Assembly: GCA_028015205.1 (NCBI GenBank)
Contig: CM051512.1
Coordinates: forward strand, 7,872,255-7,936,254
Length of the DNA stretch: 64,000 nt
Source: Mytilisepta virgata
Lineage: Eukaryota; Mollusca; Bivalvia; Mytilida; Mytilidae
Reading direction: 5' to 3'
In this document: positions 11,760 through 24,750 of the stretch, piece by piece
Layout: each line of letters starts with the position of its first letter
How positions within the stretch are numbered: the stretch's first letter is position 1
The notes under the pieces: model-generated
The model's database searches: none
What the model saw: only the letters and a program-made list of their open reading frames with translations
Told to the model about the DNA's origin: nothing
Position numbers and translations under genes: made by a program

Positions 11760-11935
11760 TTCATAAATACGAAAGCCCAAAAGGATCATACGAGTACGAA
11801 AGCCCAGAAGGATCATACGAGATTGGAAATACGAACTTCGAGATTCAATATCCAAAGTTCGAAATACGAAATCCAAGCTCGGTTTTCGCATTTCGAATCT
11901 CGGATGACACTTGTGGGCTTTCGTACATGAATGAC
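11760..11935. repeat. Short tandem 'tacgaaagcccaRaaggatc' and 'ttcgaaat' palindromic words
   Basis: Two adjacent ~27-bp units ('tacgaaagcccaaaaggatc', 'tacgaaagcccagaaggatc') are followed by several 'cgaaatacgaa', 'ttcgagattc' and 'tttcgaatctcgg' words on both strands. The small open frames here are not supported as genes. Confidence 0.5.
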
Positions 11936-11950
11936 ATATTTAGGACGTGA

Positions 11951-12885
11951 TCTTCTAAATGTTAATGTGCGAATCCACAGATGTTTTACTGCTTATGCAA
12001 TAAGAAGAAAAAAATCAGTTATCTATATTCAAGAGAAAAATAATTATATATGACAGATTTGCACTTTAATTACAATTAAAATACATTTGATCAAATTGAA
12101 TCATGGAAGATTTTCGTGATTAAAAGCTTTTAAGGGCTGTGTTTTCGATAATTACGACATAAGTCATTTTAGTTAAATGTCATGATCGCATTTATATGAT
12201 CATATATGTTCATATTTCACAAAGTAATATTCTTTTGAGAACATTTTGACACGTTTTGTAGCATTAAATAATCTTGATAAATGTCATGCTTAATTGCATT
12301 GTTTCATAAGCTCGATTATCAGAATTCAAGTACTTGACAATGGCGGAAATTTTGACGTAGAAAAATATAGACATTTACTCAGACTTGCGATATTGAAAAT
12401 AGGGGAATTGAATATAATATTGCAAAAAAGTGGCTTGAAACGTTTATGATAACAAGATAAGTACAATGAAAAGTTACTTGAACCTTCGTCGCCCCTTTAG
12501 GTTAAATTAATTTCACATAATATTTGTAGTTTGATAAGGGGCATATATCCAAATACTTTCTTGGACCTTATTCACAATGCATCCCCAAATTCCGCAAAGT
12601 TGACGGATATGTACGGCCTTCCATGCAGGAAAGACCGGTAAACTTTGCCGATGTCCGAAAGGAATTAGGTGGCACTGTATGGTAAATAGTAAGTTTGCTT
12701 TATAGTGTGTATCATAGTAGTAAATAGATGAACACACTTTGCTATGCGAGGGGCGATAATAATATACATTTGATGACTGGTCATGAGGGGAACGGTCAAT
12801 TTATTATAATGAATAAACAAAAAGGTTTCATTGAAACACATTCAGTAGAATTTATAATTAACTGTGCATTCATAGTGACTGGTGA
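11951..12885. other. No gene seen
   Basis: AT-rich. A 74-codon minus frame at 12513-12737 has no recognised motif. Confidence 0.4.
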
Positions 12886-12889
12886 ATTT

Positions 12890-13060
12890 TTTTAAAAGAA
12901 AAAAAACCGCGAAAACTTAATCCGGTACTGTTCCCCCAGTGAACAGTACATAAACCTGATGACCCATAGCCAATGAGTTTAAGGGAAAAAAACCGCGAAA
13001 TATGAATACATTACTGTTCCCCCGGTGAACAGTACATATCAACCTGACCGGTGAAATAGA
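12890..13060. repeat. Two ~86-bp tandem units with a palindromic core
   Basis: Both units contain 'aaaaccgcgaaa' and a palindrome-like core, 'tactgttcccccRgtgaaca', followed by 'gtacat'. The core can fold on itself. Confidence 0.7.
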
Positions 13061-13604
13061 ACAAACAAGGACTTTTGGATGAATAAGTTGAAATGTTACA
13101 CTTGATTTACTATAGGAAAAAAATACTGAAGTGTAATAAAAACTGCTGATGACTCCCATTTCGCTGTGATTGTATTTCATTTTTGTGTATTATTACTTTC
13201 AGTGAAGGAGAAGTTCTATTTATAAGTCTCGCACGGTTACGGAAATTTGATATCACATCGTTTACAGTGTAATATCAACTAGTGATATTAAAAATCTGCC
13301 CATTTCATTGGTCAACGCTTGATTGTGTAGGACAATTCGTATATTTAGATTGTCAACAATTCTGCTACACAATAGCGCGCCATATTTGAAAGCCATCATT
13401 TGATATCACAGAAATATAAACGTTCATATTTCTCGCGACCCAGACATCGAATCACAAACAAACAAATATGTTCCCAAAGAATCATAATAGAATTAGGTTT
13501 AACGACTCGTAAAAATTAGAAAATCGCTTAATTTTACACATGTGGTGTTTTTCCTGTTTTCTCATTGGTTAGTTTGGTCATACGATTACCAGAATATTTC
13601 ATGT

Positions 13605-13735
13605 AATGACCTCTTGTAAAAGCATATTGACTCCGTAAAAGTATATTGACTCTGTAAAAGCAAATTGACCCCGTAAAAAGATATTGATTTCGTAAAATAA
13701 TATTGACTCAGTAAAAGTACATATACATGTACTCC
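13605..13735. repeat. ~19-bp minisatellite
   Basis: About six imperfect units of 'tattgactccgtaaaagta' (gactccgtaaaag, gactctgtaaaag, gaccccgtaaaaag, gatttcgtaaaat, gactcagtaaaag). 13061-13604 and 13736-14075 show nothing else. Confidence 0.75.
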
Positions 13736-14079
13736 GTATTATTAAAATTAGATCCGGATTCGTTCGTAAAATTTCTCAACATTGTCAAAATGTTGATTTT
13801 TTAAAATTTTTGTTTGAATAAATCTGCGTAACCTTATTTTTTATTGTCTGCCTGTTATACGGAAGGTTGAGAAATATCAGAATGCACATTTGCTTATTTT
13901 GGCTTGAAAGTGCCCATATGTCATGTATGTAATATAACAATTAGGGGAATGCATGACTGCATGCTTCATGATACAAACTTGAAACACAGCTATATTTAGG
14001 TGTATTATACCTCAGTGTATTAGTTTCAAATTACAGGTAATAAAAATACTGTTTTTCTTATAATTTCCATTGTATCTGT

Positions 14080-14330
14080 CTAAGTACTATCGACCGGTCA
14101 ATAGTACTTTCATGAAAAAACTATATGATATTCTTCGCGGAATTTTTAAACATTACGCATTTTCCCGCGAAATTTCCTTCAGTATAATAAAACACTTATT
14201 GACTGCATATTCGGGGAATAGTAAGTGTATTGTCCCCTCGATACCAACTATTGCCCCTTGGGCACGCCGCGGGGCAATAGTTGTCTCGGGGACAGTAAAC
14301 TTCCTATTCCCCACATACCCAGTATAAGTT
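14080..14330. repeat. Long hairpin / foldback element
   Basis: 'ggggaatagtaagtgtattg', 'tcccctcgataccaactatt' and 'gcccc' at 14216-14260 are inverted at ~14274-14318 as 'ggggcaatagttgtctcggg', 'gacagtaaacttcctattcc'. The stem is ~45 bp and the loop ~13 bp. A smaller palindrome, AGTACTAT...ATAGTACT, lies at 14082-14109. Arm fragments recur near 3528 and 23995. Confidence 0.8.
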
Positions 14331-14391
14331 TATACCCAACTCTAATCAATAACAGGAAAATAACAAATCAGAAAATTATTATATGAACAGC

Positions 14392-14408
14392 ACCCCCCCC
14401 CCCCCCTC
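14392..14408. repeat. Poly(C) run
   Basis: An uninterrupted C run of about 15 bases, then 'tcccc'. 14410-15540 holds nothing recognisable. Confidence 0.8.
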
Positions 14409-15571
14409 CCCTAGGCCAGAAAACAGAGATAAAAAAGTTAAACTCCTATAGTTCACTGTCCACAAAGTCGCTGATTTATGACCTCACTCACTCACAATCG
14501 TGTCATCATCGATGTAGAAAAGAAAAAGTCTAGATTCACAGAGAAATTAACAGAAATACTCATTTCGGTTTATCAATGGAAGATCTCAGATAATTTCAGA
14601 TAGGTTTTGGGATGTTTTCTCCGGTTCTAGGAAGAAAGAATCCTGGGGTAAAATTGCAAGGGAGGTAAATGCAGTTTAATATACGGTAGTGGGATGATGT
14701 ATAAATAGAGGAACAAAAATGCGAGCATCCGCTGTACAAAAAAGATCAAGTAAAGACTAACATTAGGCAAACTTACAATCTTATTTACGCACCAAAATGT
14801 ATACATATATAATGGCATCTGTAGTTACCTTCTTCTACTTCGGGCCGAATACTATAATCAATAGGACAGCCTTCCACATACTAAAAAAAGATGGACAATA
14901 TGATCTATTTCCCGAAAATTGTATTCAACCTTGAGATTCTTTATGGCTAAATATAACCTGTTTTGTAATATACAATAATAAACAAACTCTTTCATTTTCG
15001 TTTTATTATGAATCAAAGCTTTCTCGTCCTACACATGAGATTTCTGCACATATCAAACCATTTTTTATATGTTAACTAAAACTTAAAAAAATAAGCACAC
15101 TTGTGGTATAATTCTTTATATCCTTGATTCCAGAGTACCTGTTTTACAAACACACAAATCATCAAATCGGCCAGGTCGAGATTTGAATAAATTTGTTTAA
15201 ATTGTACTGGAAAGTCATATTCTTATTTATTTAATAGCAAAGTTATGTTATATGTAGAACGTAATAAAAACTTAGCGAGTAAAACATGTATTTATAGATT
15301 GATGCCTGACCTAATCAATATTGGACCAGGTATAGTCCGACACTCCCACATCAGACCGAGGACTTGATGGACGTTTTTTCTCTACACTTTCCAAACCGAG
15401 CGATTATGGCATTTCAACTAATGAAATGATATTCAGCAAGTGTAGAATTCACGATTTAAGCATTCTTCAATTCTAAATAGCAAGTATGATAAATTATTCT
15501 TTGTAGGGTAAAACTGGATCACGCTAAAATTTATAATTTTTTCAGGTACATGTATCTATGTGTAACTGAAA

Positions 15572-15990
15572 AACAGAGGAAATTAAGGAAGACATCCCTG
15601 AAATGAAAAACCTATTAAGTCAGCAATCAGAAGTAACATACATGGTCAGCCAAAAGAGAAAAATGAAAGGTAATGTTAACCTTAGTTCTAAATATAATGG
15701 TGCTAATGTTATAATATAATGTTTGGCGTTGATATAAATAGTTTTGACCTGTAATTACAGTCGTTAGTTAACTTGCAATATCTGACCCAAAGGGGACAAA
15801 AATTCGACATGAGTTTTATGACGTGTCTACCAAGACTCTAGTGCATTTTTGCCCCATAAAAAATCCGGATCAGTTTCTGAACCTGTATTGGTTTTCTTTC
15901 TTTTATTTTAGACGTCATTAACATCGCAAGCATGGAACGCAATGAGTACAAACTTGTACAAAAAAGAATGGTTAAGTATTCAATGATCTA
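15572..15990 (+). other. Candidate pair of small exons of an unknown gene
   Basis: An open stretch (~15572-15669) reads EEIKEDIPEMKNLLSQQSE and on to a donor, AAAG|GTAATG. A second stretch starts after a good acceptor, TTTTATTTTAG (to 15910), and reads VINIASMERNEYKLVQKR before a TAG near 15989. Donor and acceptor are phase-compatible (G|AC). No domain is recognisable, the first acceptor is weak, and no further exons were found. It could equally be a non-coding transcript or chance. Confidence 0.22.
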
Positions 15991-17095
15991 GTTGTTGGTT
16001 TTAAAAGCGAAGGAAATGTTCCGTATCAACCGATGTTTGCTTTTTACACATACCAGTTCCAGTACTGCTCAAGACAGGTGATAAATGATTTTGAAGATAA
16101 TATTGGTCACTATATATATAATTTGTCACACTGCAAGTATGAAAAAAGCTGATATAGATCCTTAGAGCCTTCGGCTATATTAGGATCGATATGGAAAAAG
16201 GGTGTAATAAATATAGATTATCAAAATAAAACTTCTTGATAAGACAATGAGGAACATAAGACAGAAACACACAGACAAAACAAATTCGTGAGAACAGTAA
16301 CACAGCAACCAATACTACAAACACATATCTTAACAGAATAAATAAAAACAAACTTATCAAAGTAAACACAATTCCAGTAAATAGTACCAGCAAGTGGGAT
16401 GTATATACATGTACCACAGTAGCTTCATCTTCACAGGATTTTATTTTATTTTATTTTATTTTGGGGAGGGGGAGGGGTATTGGACGTTGACGAATCAGTT
16501 TAAGTTTTATCGTTTTATCGACATCTTGTCATTTGACTTTTATTTCGCAATTTTCTATATCTTGTACTATTAGACGTATCTTTCTTCTTACCAGTTCACA
16601 CTAACAGAACGGATTTGTGATGAAGACACTATTGTCATAGAAACTCAATTCTCCATAACTTGTATAAATCTTACACTAAGCAGCTGCAAACCATATATAA
16701 TGACAACTTACTCAAAAATTAAATACTTCTGAAATATAATTAACTTTTGGTTAAATGCACCTGCTACTGGTGTGATCTTTGCTGTTTTCCTAGAAATTTA
16801 TCACGTTTCACAGTATAGTGCTGCGATACTTGATTTGTAACTTAATTAAATAGCAAGGAATTGGTTTATAGCTGTGCTGTTCGAGAGAAAATATGGAGAT
16901 TTATTTTTATCATAGAACAATGATAGCTTGTATTGCTAATAACACATTCTGTATAAAGTTTTGCTAATGTAGGGATGGTAAGAGGGTGTACGCTTTAAAA
17001 ACTGCAACATTATTTTTGTTTCAGTTTTCTTTTTTATTATCAATTCAATCGCAGGAGAAATTCATTTCCTTTAATAGTGCGACAATTTCAGATTT
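15991..17095. other. Non-coding; (TTTTA)n at 16437-16463
   Basis: A pentanucleotide run ('ttttattttattttatttta') abuts a 'gggga'-rich stretch. The hydrophobic 80-codon minus frame at 16175-16417 is read from A-rich sequence and is not supported as a gene. Confidence 0.45.
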
Positions 17096-17099
17096 TTCA

Positions 17100-17245
17100 T
17101 CCTATAGAATAGAGAATGGAAATAGGGAATGTGTCAGAGAGACAACCACCCGACAAAAGAGCAGAAAACAGCTCAAGGCTACCAATGGCCTTCAACGCAG
17201 CCTGAAAATCCCGCACACGGGCCTCAACAATAATGCAGACTAGTT
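17100..17245 (+). repeat. Common mussel interspersed repeat
   Basis: 'gagaatggaaatagggaatg', 'tgtcagagagacaaccaccc' and 'gacaaaagagcagaaaacag' form a block that I recognise as a very common mussel repeat (familiarity, no search). The open frame at 16986-17243 ends in it and is not a gene. Confidence 0.6.
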
Positions 17246-18465
17246 CAGCGAAATGCACACTTCAAAGATATAGAACGTAATAAAAATGTCGACATAAGAA
17301 ATGCCGCTTAGCTCTTTGTTAAAACATACTAAAATTACAGCAATTGTATCACTGTAGTTCTAAAAATTAATTAATAAGTTGTCGATAGATATATATAAAA
17401 CATATATATATGTACAATGTCAGAAAATATAAATTTTAATTGTACGAGCCTCAGAAACTGATAGAAAGGCGAGGTCTACCGACTATTGTTCGACCGTTTC
17501 GCGGCGAGTACAAATAATATTGTATTTATCCTGCAACACTAAATTGTTATCTGTTTGAGCGAAAAGGCATGAAAATGGAAAATTTATGGTTTGAGAAGGG
17601 GCCCTTTTGGTGCATAATTTGGGGAAACACTACGTCATAAACACTGTAAACCAGAATGCAATGCAAAATACCGTTGAGTGTGAGGACAAGGGTACAGGAG
17701 ACTAAATTGGGCTACTGGCTCAATATCGAAAACAATATTAGGTCAGCTAAAGGCGTTGTTGGAGGATAAATTTGTATATGATGTACTCTTCAAAAGCTAA
17801 TGTTAAAAAATATATTAATTGTCGACAATGTAGTATTGTTAATATAACTGTGGTTACCTTCTCTCATATCAATCCTCGTATGATAAAAGTTATAAGGAAA
17901 GAACAACCACTGAATTCTCGATGTTTTACTGAACACTTAACATGCTTAATGAAAATCAATCTCTGAATTTTAATCAACAGTCGAAATAAAGCAGCTGTCT
18001 TTGTTAAAACATTTAAATTCATCATTTATATTACAATTGTTCCTGCTCTGTTACATAAGGTCTGGATGCTCTAATTACAGCATACATGCATACATGCTCT
18101 AATTTTGGTCTATGTTTTACAAAAGAACCAAATACACATGTATGCATGTTTCCTGTTCCCTCATGTTAATTATAATATTGTTATAAAATCAAATAAACAA
18201 TCACCTATGTTTCATGTGTCGAATGATATAACGGCTGAAATTTATAGAAAAATCTGTATTTTCGTAACGGGAATCACGTAATTCTTATTCTTTTGACTGA
18301 ATTTTGTCAGTATAAAATTCCAATTAGATTTAACATGTCGATCACACTAAATTAAGAAGACAAAGTTCATGAGAGGTGGAGGAATTAAAAAATATATGCC
18401 CAAATAATTTGATCCAGTGGATGATAAATAATATAATGTGTAAATGCTCCATTTTCTGTGCATTT
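17246..18465. other. No gene seen
   Basis: AT-rich with no supported feature. Confidence 0.4.
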
Positions 18466-18469
18466 TTTC

Positions 18470-18690
18470 AAAGATGGCAGGGGCAGGACATGCCTACCTT
18501 TCCGGAGCACATGGTGTCATTCCAGGTTGTTTTTTTTTTGTCAGAGTTCATTTGCAAGTGCTTTAGTTTTTTGTGGTATCATGTTCAGATTTCCTTTGAG
18601 TCTCGTGTCTTTGGTAGAATTTGCGCCTTTGGTTGGGTCTTTGTTACATTTGAACTCCATCGTATTTCTTCCTTATTCTGTTCCCAATAT
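18470..18690 (+). repeat. Dispersed repeat ('tttccggagcac' family), plus copy
   Basis: 'cctacctttccggagcacat' followed by a T run and 'gtctttggtagaatttg..' has the same layout as the inverted copies at 19845-20010 and 37145-37400. The overlapping open frames at 18376-18751 are inside it. Confidence 0.5.
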
Positions 18691-19844
18691 TCATCTAAAA
18701 AACAGAACATTTCTTAAAATTGTTAAGTGCTCAGAGATGAGATTGATTTAAAGTTTTTTTTTTTTTTAAATTAAAGAGCGTAATATGGGGTTATATGGAA
18801 TTTTGTTTTATACAAAGGGACATAATTGTATGTCTAATACATGTGATGGCGATCTGTTAAAAGGTGGCAAACAGTTTTGGAGCTGATTGTTTTCATTTGC
18901 AGATTTTTTTTGTTCAGGCAAATTCTACCTTTACCACATTCTAATTATTGTATTCTTATATATAATTTGCTTGTTCTTACTTTTGAGTACAAATAAAGGA
19001 AACATAATTACGACTTGATCATAGAATTCCAATTCGCTTACGTAACTTTAATTATCTAAGAACAGCTGCGACTCGTTTGATATTATACTATTAGATTATA
19101 TTATAAATCAGAAATTATCATGGATCTTCAGAAGTGTAAAACTTCAAAGTTATTAAAAGTACACAGGACAAGTCCAAATAATCCATTATAATCTTGAACC
19201 TATTGATAAAAAAGATCTATCTGATCCTATTAATTCGATGCTTATTACATGTCATGACATGTACAAGTACACAAATTTTAAGTTTGTTGGAGGAAAAATG
19301 TTGATAGCCAAAAAGAAGAAAGTGTCCAAATAAAGTATGAATAAAATTATAATTCACAGGGGGCTACAAGAAAGAGGACAAATATACCTAAGGAGCAAAT
19401 TAAATAAAAACGTAATCCATTGGACAGACAACCCCGGGAAGACAAATGAACAACCACAAGTACAACAAATAAACACTGAAAACTCAAAAAAAAATACAAA
19501 AACAAAAACCAACCAAGAAACCAACTCCCCTTATAAAAAGATATTTTGTTACGGAAAATCATCTTTTAACTGAGCCTTATGATAATTAACGGATTCGAGT
19601 AAAAAAAAAACCGAGATCATATGACAATGAGACAAAAAATCCTACTACATGTACATCCAAGTGATTAGTTTAGATCTTCACATACAAGAATCTAATTTTT
19701 TGTCACATATTATCTTTTAGTTTATTGAATAAATGCACAATTATAGTGTAATACGTCTTTCTGATATTGGTGATGCTTGATTCCTGTTCATGTTGTATTC
19801 ACTATGCCCTCTGCCGGATCATTATTTGTAATTTATAATTAATC
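18691..19844. other. No gene seen; A-rich block at 19440-19545
   Basis: AT-rich. The paired frames at 19337-19573 (both strands) are low-complexity A-rich sequence related to the neighbouring dispersed repeat. Confidence 0.4.
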
Positions 19845-20010
19845 AAGTAAAGTCAAGAAATACCAAAGGGATATTCGAAGGAGAGAAAAATCGTAACAAC
19901 TGACAAACTCCGGACAACAACGAAGACAAGACCAAAACAATACATGCACTACAATTGAAAACTAAAAACATATGAACAACATGGACCCCACCAAAAACCC
20001 TAGCTTTCAA
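19845..20010 (-). repeat. Dispersed repeat, minus copy
   Basis: 'taaagtcaagaaatacca', 'gacaaactccgga', 'caacgaagacaagaccaaaa' and 'catatgaacaacatggaccc' are nearly identical to 37145-37305 in the same order. Confidence 0.85.
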
Positions 20011-20089
20011 AACGTCAAATATAGAATGAAACTGATGTACAAAAATACATTTTCTAATGGAATAAAAAATTATTAAAGTGTATAAATAC

Positions 20090-20235
20090 AGTCAAACCTG
20101 CTTTAAAGGGCACCATGTTATGTACAAAGCTTGTAAAATTAACCTCTGTATAAAGGGCACCTGCTCATAAAAGTAACTTTTTTAAAGGTCCCGTGGGCAC
20201 CCTTAATTAACACAAGTTTGTTTGTGTACGACCAT
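20090..20235. repeat. 'gtcaaacctgctttaaaggg' marine-invertebrate repeat fragment
   Basis: Contains 'agtcaaacctgctttaaagg', 'cctctgtataaagggcacc' and 'ggtcccgtgggcaccc', a pattern familiar from many marine invertebrate genomes. 20236-21290 shows no supported gene. Confidence 0.5.
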
Positions 20236-21294
20236 CGCAATGTGACAGGTATCACCAAACCATCCCAAACATACCCGTAAATCACCCATTGTCTTTTGTC
20301 ATAAGCATCCACTCAATTTAGTTTAGCCTTTGGTGTATTACTTTAGAACCTCTAAGTTTTGGTTCATAATGATCTAGTCGAACATTCAAGTCCTTACCGC
20401 TAAATTATAAAACATAAAATAGAAATATTCTATGAATTAAGACATTTATTGTGTGTCCAAGGTATACTTTGTATAGTCTTGTTTATTTTATTCATCATGC
20501 TTACCAAACATATTTCAGCGGTGTAAAATGTCTGTTTATTGCGAATTTATTGATCTAGATTTTTCTAATTAGATCTAAAATAGTACCAACGGAAGATATT
20601 GTCGCGTAACAGAAATATGGGATTGCCAAATTGCAAGATTATTACTATATACAAAGTAAGACAGCTAAATTAATAGAAAAAAACTAAACCATGGAAGCAT
20701 GGTTTTCTTTCGAAAATCGGTCAGATACAGTGTAATTTGGTTATACTGTTATGTAATCGTTCCTTTGAATTAAACGTTTCAGGTTGCTAAGTAAATGAGA
20801 ACATGTCAGTCATATTGCGGAAATAGAATGATGACAAAGTTTTCGTAACGATATAAATTGTTATCTTCTAATTTAAATATGCTACTGAAAGTACTGTCAT
20901 AACAAAATTTAGATAAAATAACCTCCTAGTTAACTTGTACAGATTATGACCGCCCTCTGTGATATTTATCTCTGCTACAAAGCACAAACATCGTCGTAAG
21001 ATTGGGACCCAGGTCTGGAACCGCGTCTGGTTTCGTGCTCTGGGCCGTGTTTGTGCCCTTTGTTTGTACATTTGCCGTTCTAAGAAATAAATCTGTTTCC
21101 TCTATTTTCATTAGGACGATACACAATTTACCAAATTTGAAAAAAAAATATATATATACATAAAAGTGGGACGCATTGGTCGATACAAATATTTAAACGT
21201 TATTTAAAGTCCACACACTGCAAGAATCATTTCCGTTATCTACATGTGTATAAATCAAATACTCATATACCACGTTGCTTTTTCTCTGAAGCGC

Positions 21295-21565
21295 TTTCCC
21301 GGCCGAGTAGTCTAGGTACATTGTTTGTAGTTCTTCATTAATACTAATGATCACTAGCCTGTCAACACTGAGGTTGTGAGTTCGAATCTCACCTGTGGCG
21401 GGATGTGTTCGACTCTTAAATTGACAAGGATTGTCAATTTTCCTACCGAATGTCGGTAGTTCTGTCCGGGTACTCCGGTTTCCTCCACCAATAAAAACTG
21501 GCTGCTGCGAAAAAGCCAAGTGTGCTGAAAACGGCGTAAAACCCCAAACAAACGAACACAATTCT
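21295..21565 (+). repeat. tRNA-derived SINE with mollusc-type 3' domain
   Basis: The head 'ccggccgagtagtctaggta' resembles the D-arm/A box of a Leu/Ser-type tRNA. 'gttgtgagttcgaatctcac' contains a near-perfect B box (GTTCGAATC). The body has 'ccgggtactccggtttcctc', and the tail 'aacggcgtaaaacccc' is followed by (AAACAAAC)n. This layout matches the widespread metazoan SINEs described in molluscs (Meta-domain/RUDI-like), named from memory. Open frames on both strands at 21193-21666 are products of this repeat. Confidence 0.85.
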
Positions 21566-23350
21566 CTGATAATATATACAAGCTTCAACACTTTTATACA
21601 AATACAGGATTGAATATTTCTAGATATCAAATTGGTCTGGATTTTTAAAAAGGCACACTCAAACATACAGGGAAAATATGGGCTAAATGTATGTTCGGGG
21701 AAAACATCTATGTTTACTTAGTTCGTTGCCTCATAAAAATTCAATGGCCGTGATTTAACGCATATCAATGTTAGCAGATTCCACGCAAGGTTTACATACA
21801 TAGTTGTAGTTGAGCTTTGTCAATGTTTCCGTTTAAAGGTTAGACTATGCATTGGATATACCCCTATATAACATGGGTATGTATAATCTAAGAAGTGTAA
21901 ATAATAGGTGTTAGACATTTAGAATGGGGGGTCTTTCATGAATTTCACGCAAAGATAAAATATGATAAATGCAGGATATCTGGTTACATTTTATGGCATC
22001 ATGATATAAATGGTGATGTGAAGACGGTGTGTTTCAAACAAATCAATTCCAATTGGCCACAATAAATGAAATCTGAACAAATATCCAGCTTTATATTTTT
22101 TTAGTAATAGTGCACTAGTTGATTCTGTTATTAATTATAGTATATTGTCAACTGCTAAAAACAGAAAATCAAATTACTTTATTGAGAAAAAACAGATAGG
22201 TTTCTTTCAAGAATTGGTTTCTAAAATACATCAAATAAAAGATTCCAACTAAGACTAAATTGAAATTTATGATTACAAATCAATAGCACTAAGATGTCAA
22301 AGACGAAAGACAAAAGATCATTAAACAAACATACTGCAAAGACGAAAAAAAAGGGAACATTAAACAGATATACTGCAAAGGCTGTCTGTAGTGCCATATT
22401 GTGTCAGTACGCAATTTACTTAAAGTCATCCGCGTGATACAGACCGTCATTCTTTAAAGGTCACGCGTTAAATGTCCTTATTAAGCACGTTGCATTTATG
22501 AACACCATGGCTAAAACATTTTCCAAATGTATATCGATTCTGACGCAAGTTTCTTCAAATAACGATTAATCAGTTCGAAAATGTTGAAGGCCAATATTTC
22601 GCACAAATATCTTTCTTAACAAAATGTAAAAACATGCATTTCCTTACAGGCGACTACCCAGGGCTAATTACTTAGTACTGCTATTTTTTTTTTTTTTTTT
22701 TTTTTGGTGTTTGATATCATAGATGTAATTGAACCTTTTGCTCCGTGACCTGTGTACTGGGATTTTGTTTCCCCTTTATTGATGCCCAGACACTAACCTG
22801 TAAAGTTATCAATTTTAGCGGCAATGATTCCACGCCTTTTAACCTCATATATTACCCAGACATCTGAAGTTTGTGTTACCCTGTGTTATATATATATATT
22901 TTCGAAGACTAACGTTTTCTGAATTATTCAATACTAGCCAGAATTGGTGAGAAGAATAGATCTGGTGGGTAAATTCCTGACGCAAAATTCAAGCATTTAC
23001 TGATAAAACTTCACAGGAAATACATTTATTGTTCTTCACCATAAAAATACATATTATTAATAGATTCTGTTTGGAAGTTGTCTGATTGACGCAAAAGCCA
23101 TGTCGTATTTTTTTATATGTTGTATTGTCTTCAGATGAATAAACATATTGGTTTGGAGATGTTTATTAACATTCCAGAAGCGACAAGACATTTAATCAAT
23201 GATGTTTTGTTTGATAACATGAGTGATTAATCTTCTTTGGTAGCAATAGAAATTGATAACATTTGTTCATTGATAAAGCTTAAATGACAGAATTATCACT
23301 CTTGCTGTTAAATCTGACACCATGATGCTATATCTGTCATAAAACGATAG
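21566..23350. other. Non-coding; poly(T) at 22684-22706
   Basis: AT-rich with a ~23-base T run and a short (TA)n near 22890. No gene seen. Confidence 0.45.
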
Positions 23351-23354
23351 AAGG

Positions 23355-23725
23355 ATTTCGGTAAGTTGTCAGCTTCATATACCAGGGGTGACCCCGGCTC
23401 TCGTTAACAGATTGTCAGGTCCTAATACGGAAAACATGACCGCGGACCATAGTGGGTAAAGTGCTTGGAGTATGCTACACACCCTGCACGTTGCAGACCC
23501 TTTCTGTCGTTTTCGAAAAAGAGTAGGCTGATGACCGCTAAAGAAGGATAAATTATCCAAACTTACCCAATCATCCCCCTTATACAGCGGCAGTCAAATT
23601 GGTTCCCATCTGTGTCCCGCCCCATCCCTATTTGAATTGTTTGGTGAATTGTTGAACTGGTTCTCGTCCTGAAGAAGTATGAAATATTTTCCACAGGACG
23701 TTAAGCAATCAACAATCAATATACT
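23355..23725 (-). repeat. Mussel-type interspersed repeat, minus copy
   Basis: Reverse copy of the 2275-2600 / 2765-3140 family: 'ataccaggggtgaccccgg', 'ttgtcaggtcctaatacgg', 'aaaacatgaccgcggacca' and 'gaaaaagagtaggctgatg', ending 'ccacaggacgttaagcaat'. Confidence 0.85.
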
Positions 23726-24580
23726 CATTACTAGCTTAAGTCTGTTTTTTTTTTCATTATAAATCTTTTCTACAACATTGTTCGTAATAATTTCGATTTT
23801 TAATATTTGTAGATTATTTTTATGTGTTTTTTTTTATTGTAATAATGTTTTTCGTTTTAATGAGTTCCTGTGTCATATGTAAGTTTGGATAACTTGGTAA
23901 ATTTGAGGTGAATGGATCACTTAAATTTCGATAAAAACAAGGATATTTATTCCTTAATGCCAGCCATACGACTGTAAATATAATGATGGGGAACTATGGA
24001 TATAGGGAATAATTATTGACACAGAATATATGAATGCATGAAAAAAGTCCAAGCAATGCAACTGCTTTCTCCCCCTGTTATTCATCCTAAAAGCACATTA
24101 AACACTTATATAGAGAAAAACGTCTCACCTCATTAATTGCAAATTCAAGACGCACATTGCATCAGTTTGGGAGGAAATCTTTCCTAAACGACCACAATTC
24201 AATGCTTTTCACTGTCTATTAAGACAACTGTGAAATGTAAGACGCCGGAAAGTCACGTTTCATAAAGTTACGATCAAAGGAGTTTTTGTTCGATTTTCTA
24301 GAATTTATTTTTCTTATAAATTACTGTTTTTAGCTATACATTACAATTTACATGTATGTTGCGTATGTGTTACATTTAATAGCGATATTGCATGTTCGGG
24401 AACAATTCATCAAATCCAAGTTTTACAAGACTGCAGGATGTACCCATTAGTATTTCGGAAAACCATGTCTAATGGCCTGATTGTATTACATATTTCTTCT
24501 ACAAACATTTCTTAGTTTAAACTTATTTATTTATAGTTGATTGGAAATCAAGTTATACCAACTTATACTAATCCCTCTCT
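23726..24580. other. No gene seen
   Basis: AT-rich. A short 'tagggaataattattgacac' near 23998 recalls the 14206-14325 hairpin family. Confidence 0.4.
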
Positions 24581-24589
24581 ATTTGCGAG

Positions 24590-24750
24590 GAAGCTAGTCC
24601 GCCGGATGAGGACGAACAATTGCTGTACCGTGTTAAAGGAGAGTGACACCCATAGCACGTTAAAGACGAGAGCGGCCCTTTAGCGACATTTCAGCCTACT
24701 CTTTTTCGACATCTACAGAGGAGTCTATATCGTGCTAAGGGTGTTACTCA
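24590..24750 (+). repeat. Degraded interspersed repeat with inverted ends
   Basis: 'gagtgacacccatagcacgt' near 24643 is partly inverted at 24730 ('cgtgctaagggtgttactc'). Between them is the 'cagcctactctttttcgac' word of the mussel-type repeat. Confidence 0.5.

Noticed and set aside
16175..16417. Hydrophobic 80-residue minus-strand frame resembling a membrane protein
   Set aside because: It is read from A-rich DNA, has no splice or promoter support, and such frames always look hydrophobic on the complementary strand.
21300..21395. Possible functional tRNA gene
   Set aside because: A- and B-box-like parts are present, but no complete cloverleaf or acceptor stem can be closed, and the SINE body follows directly.
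21193..21666. 157-codon minus-strand open frame
   Set aside because: It lies across a tRNA-derived SINE. Its peptide is the translation of the repeat.
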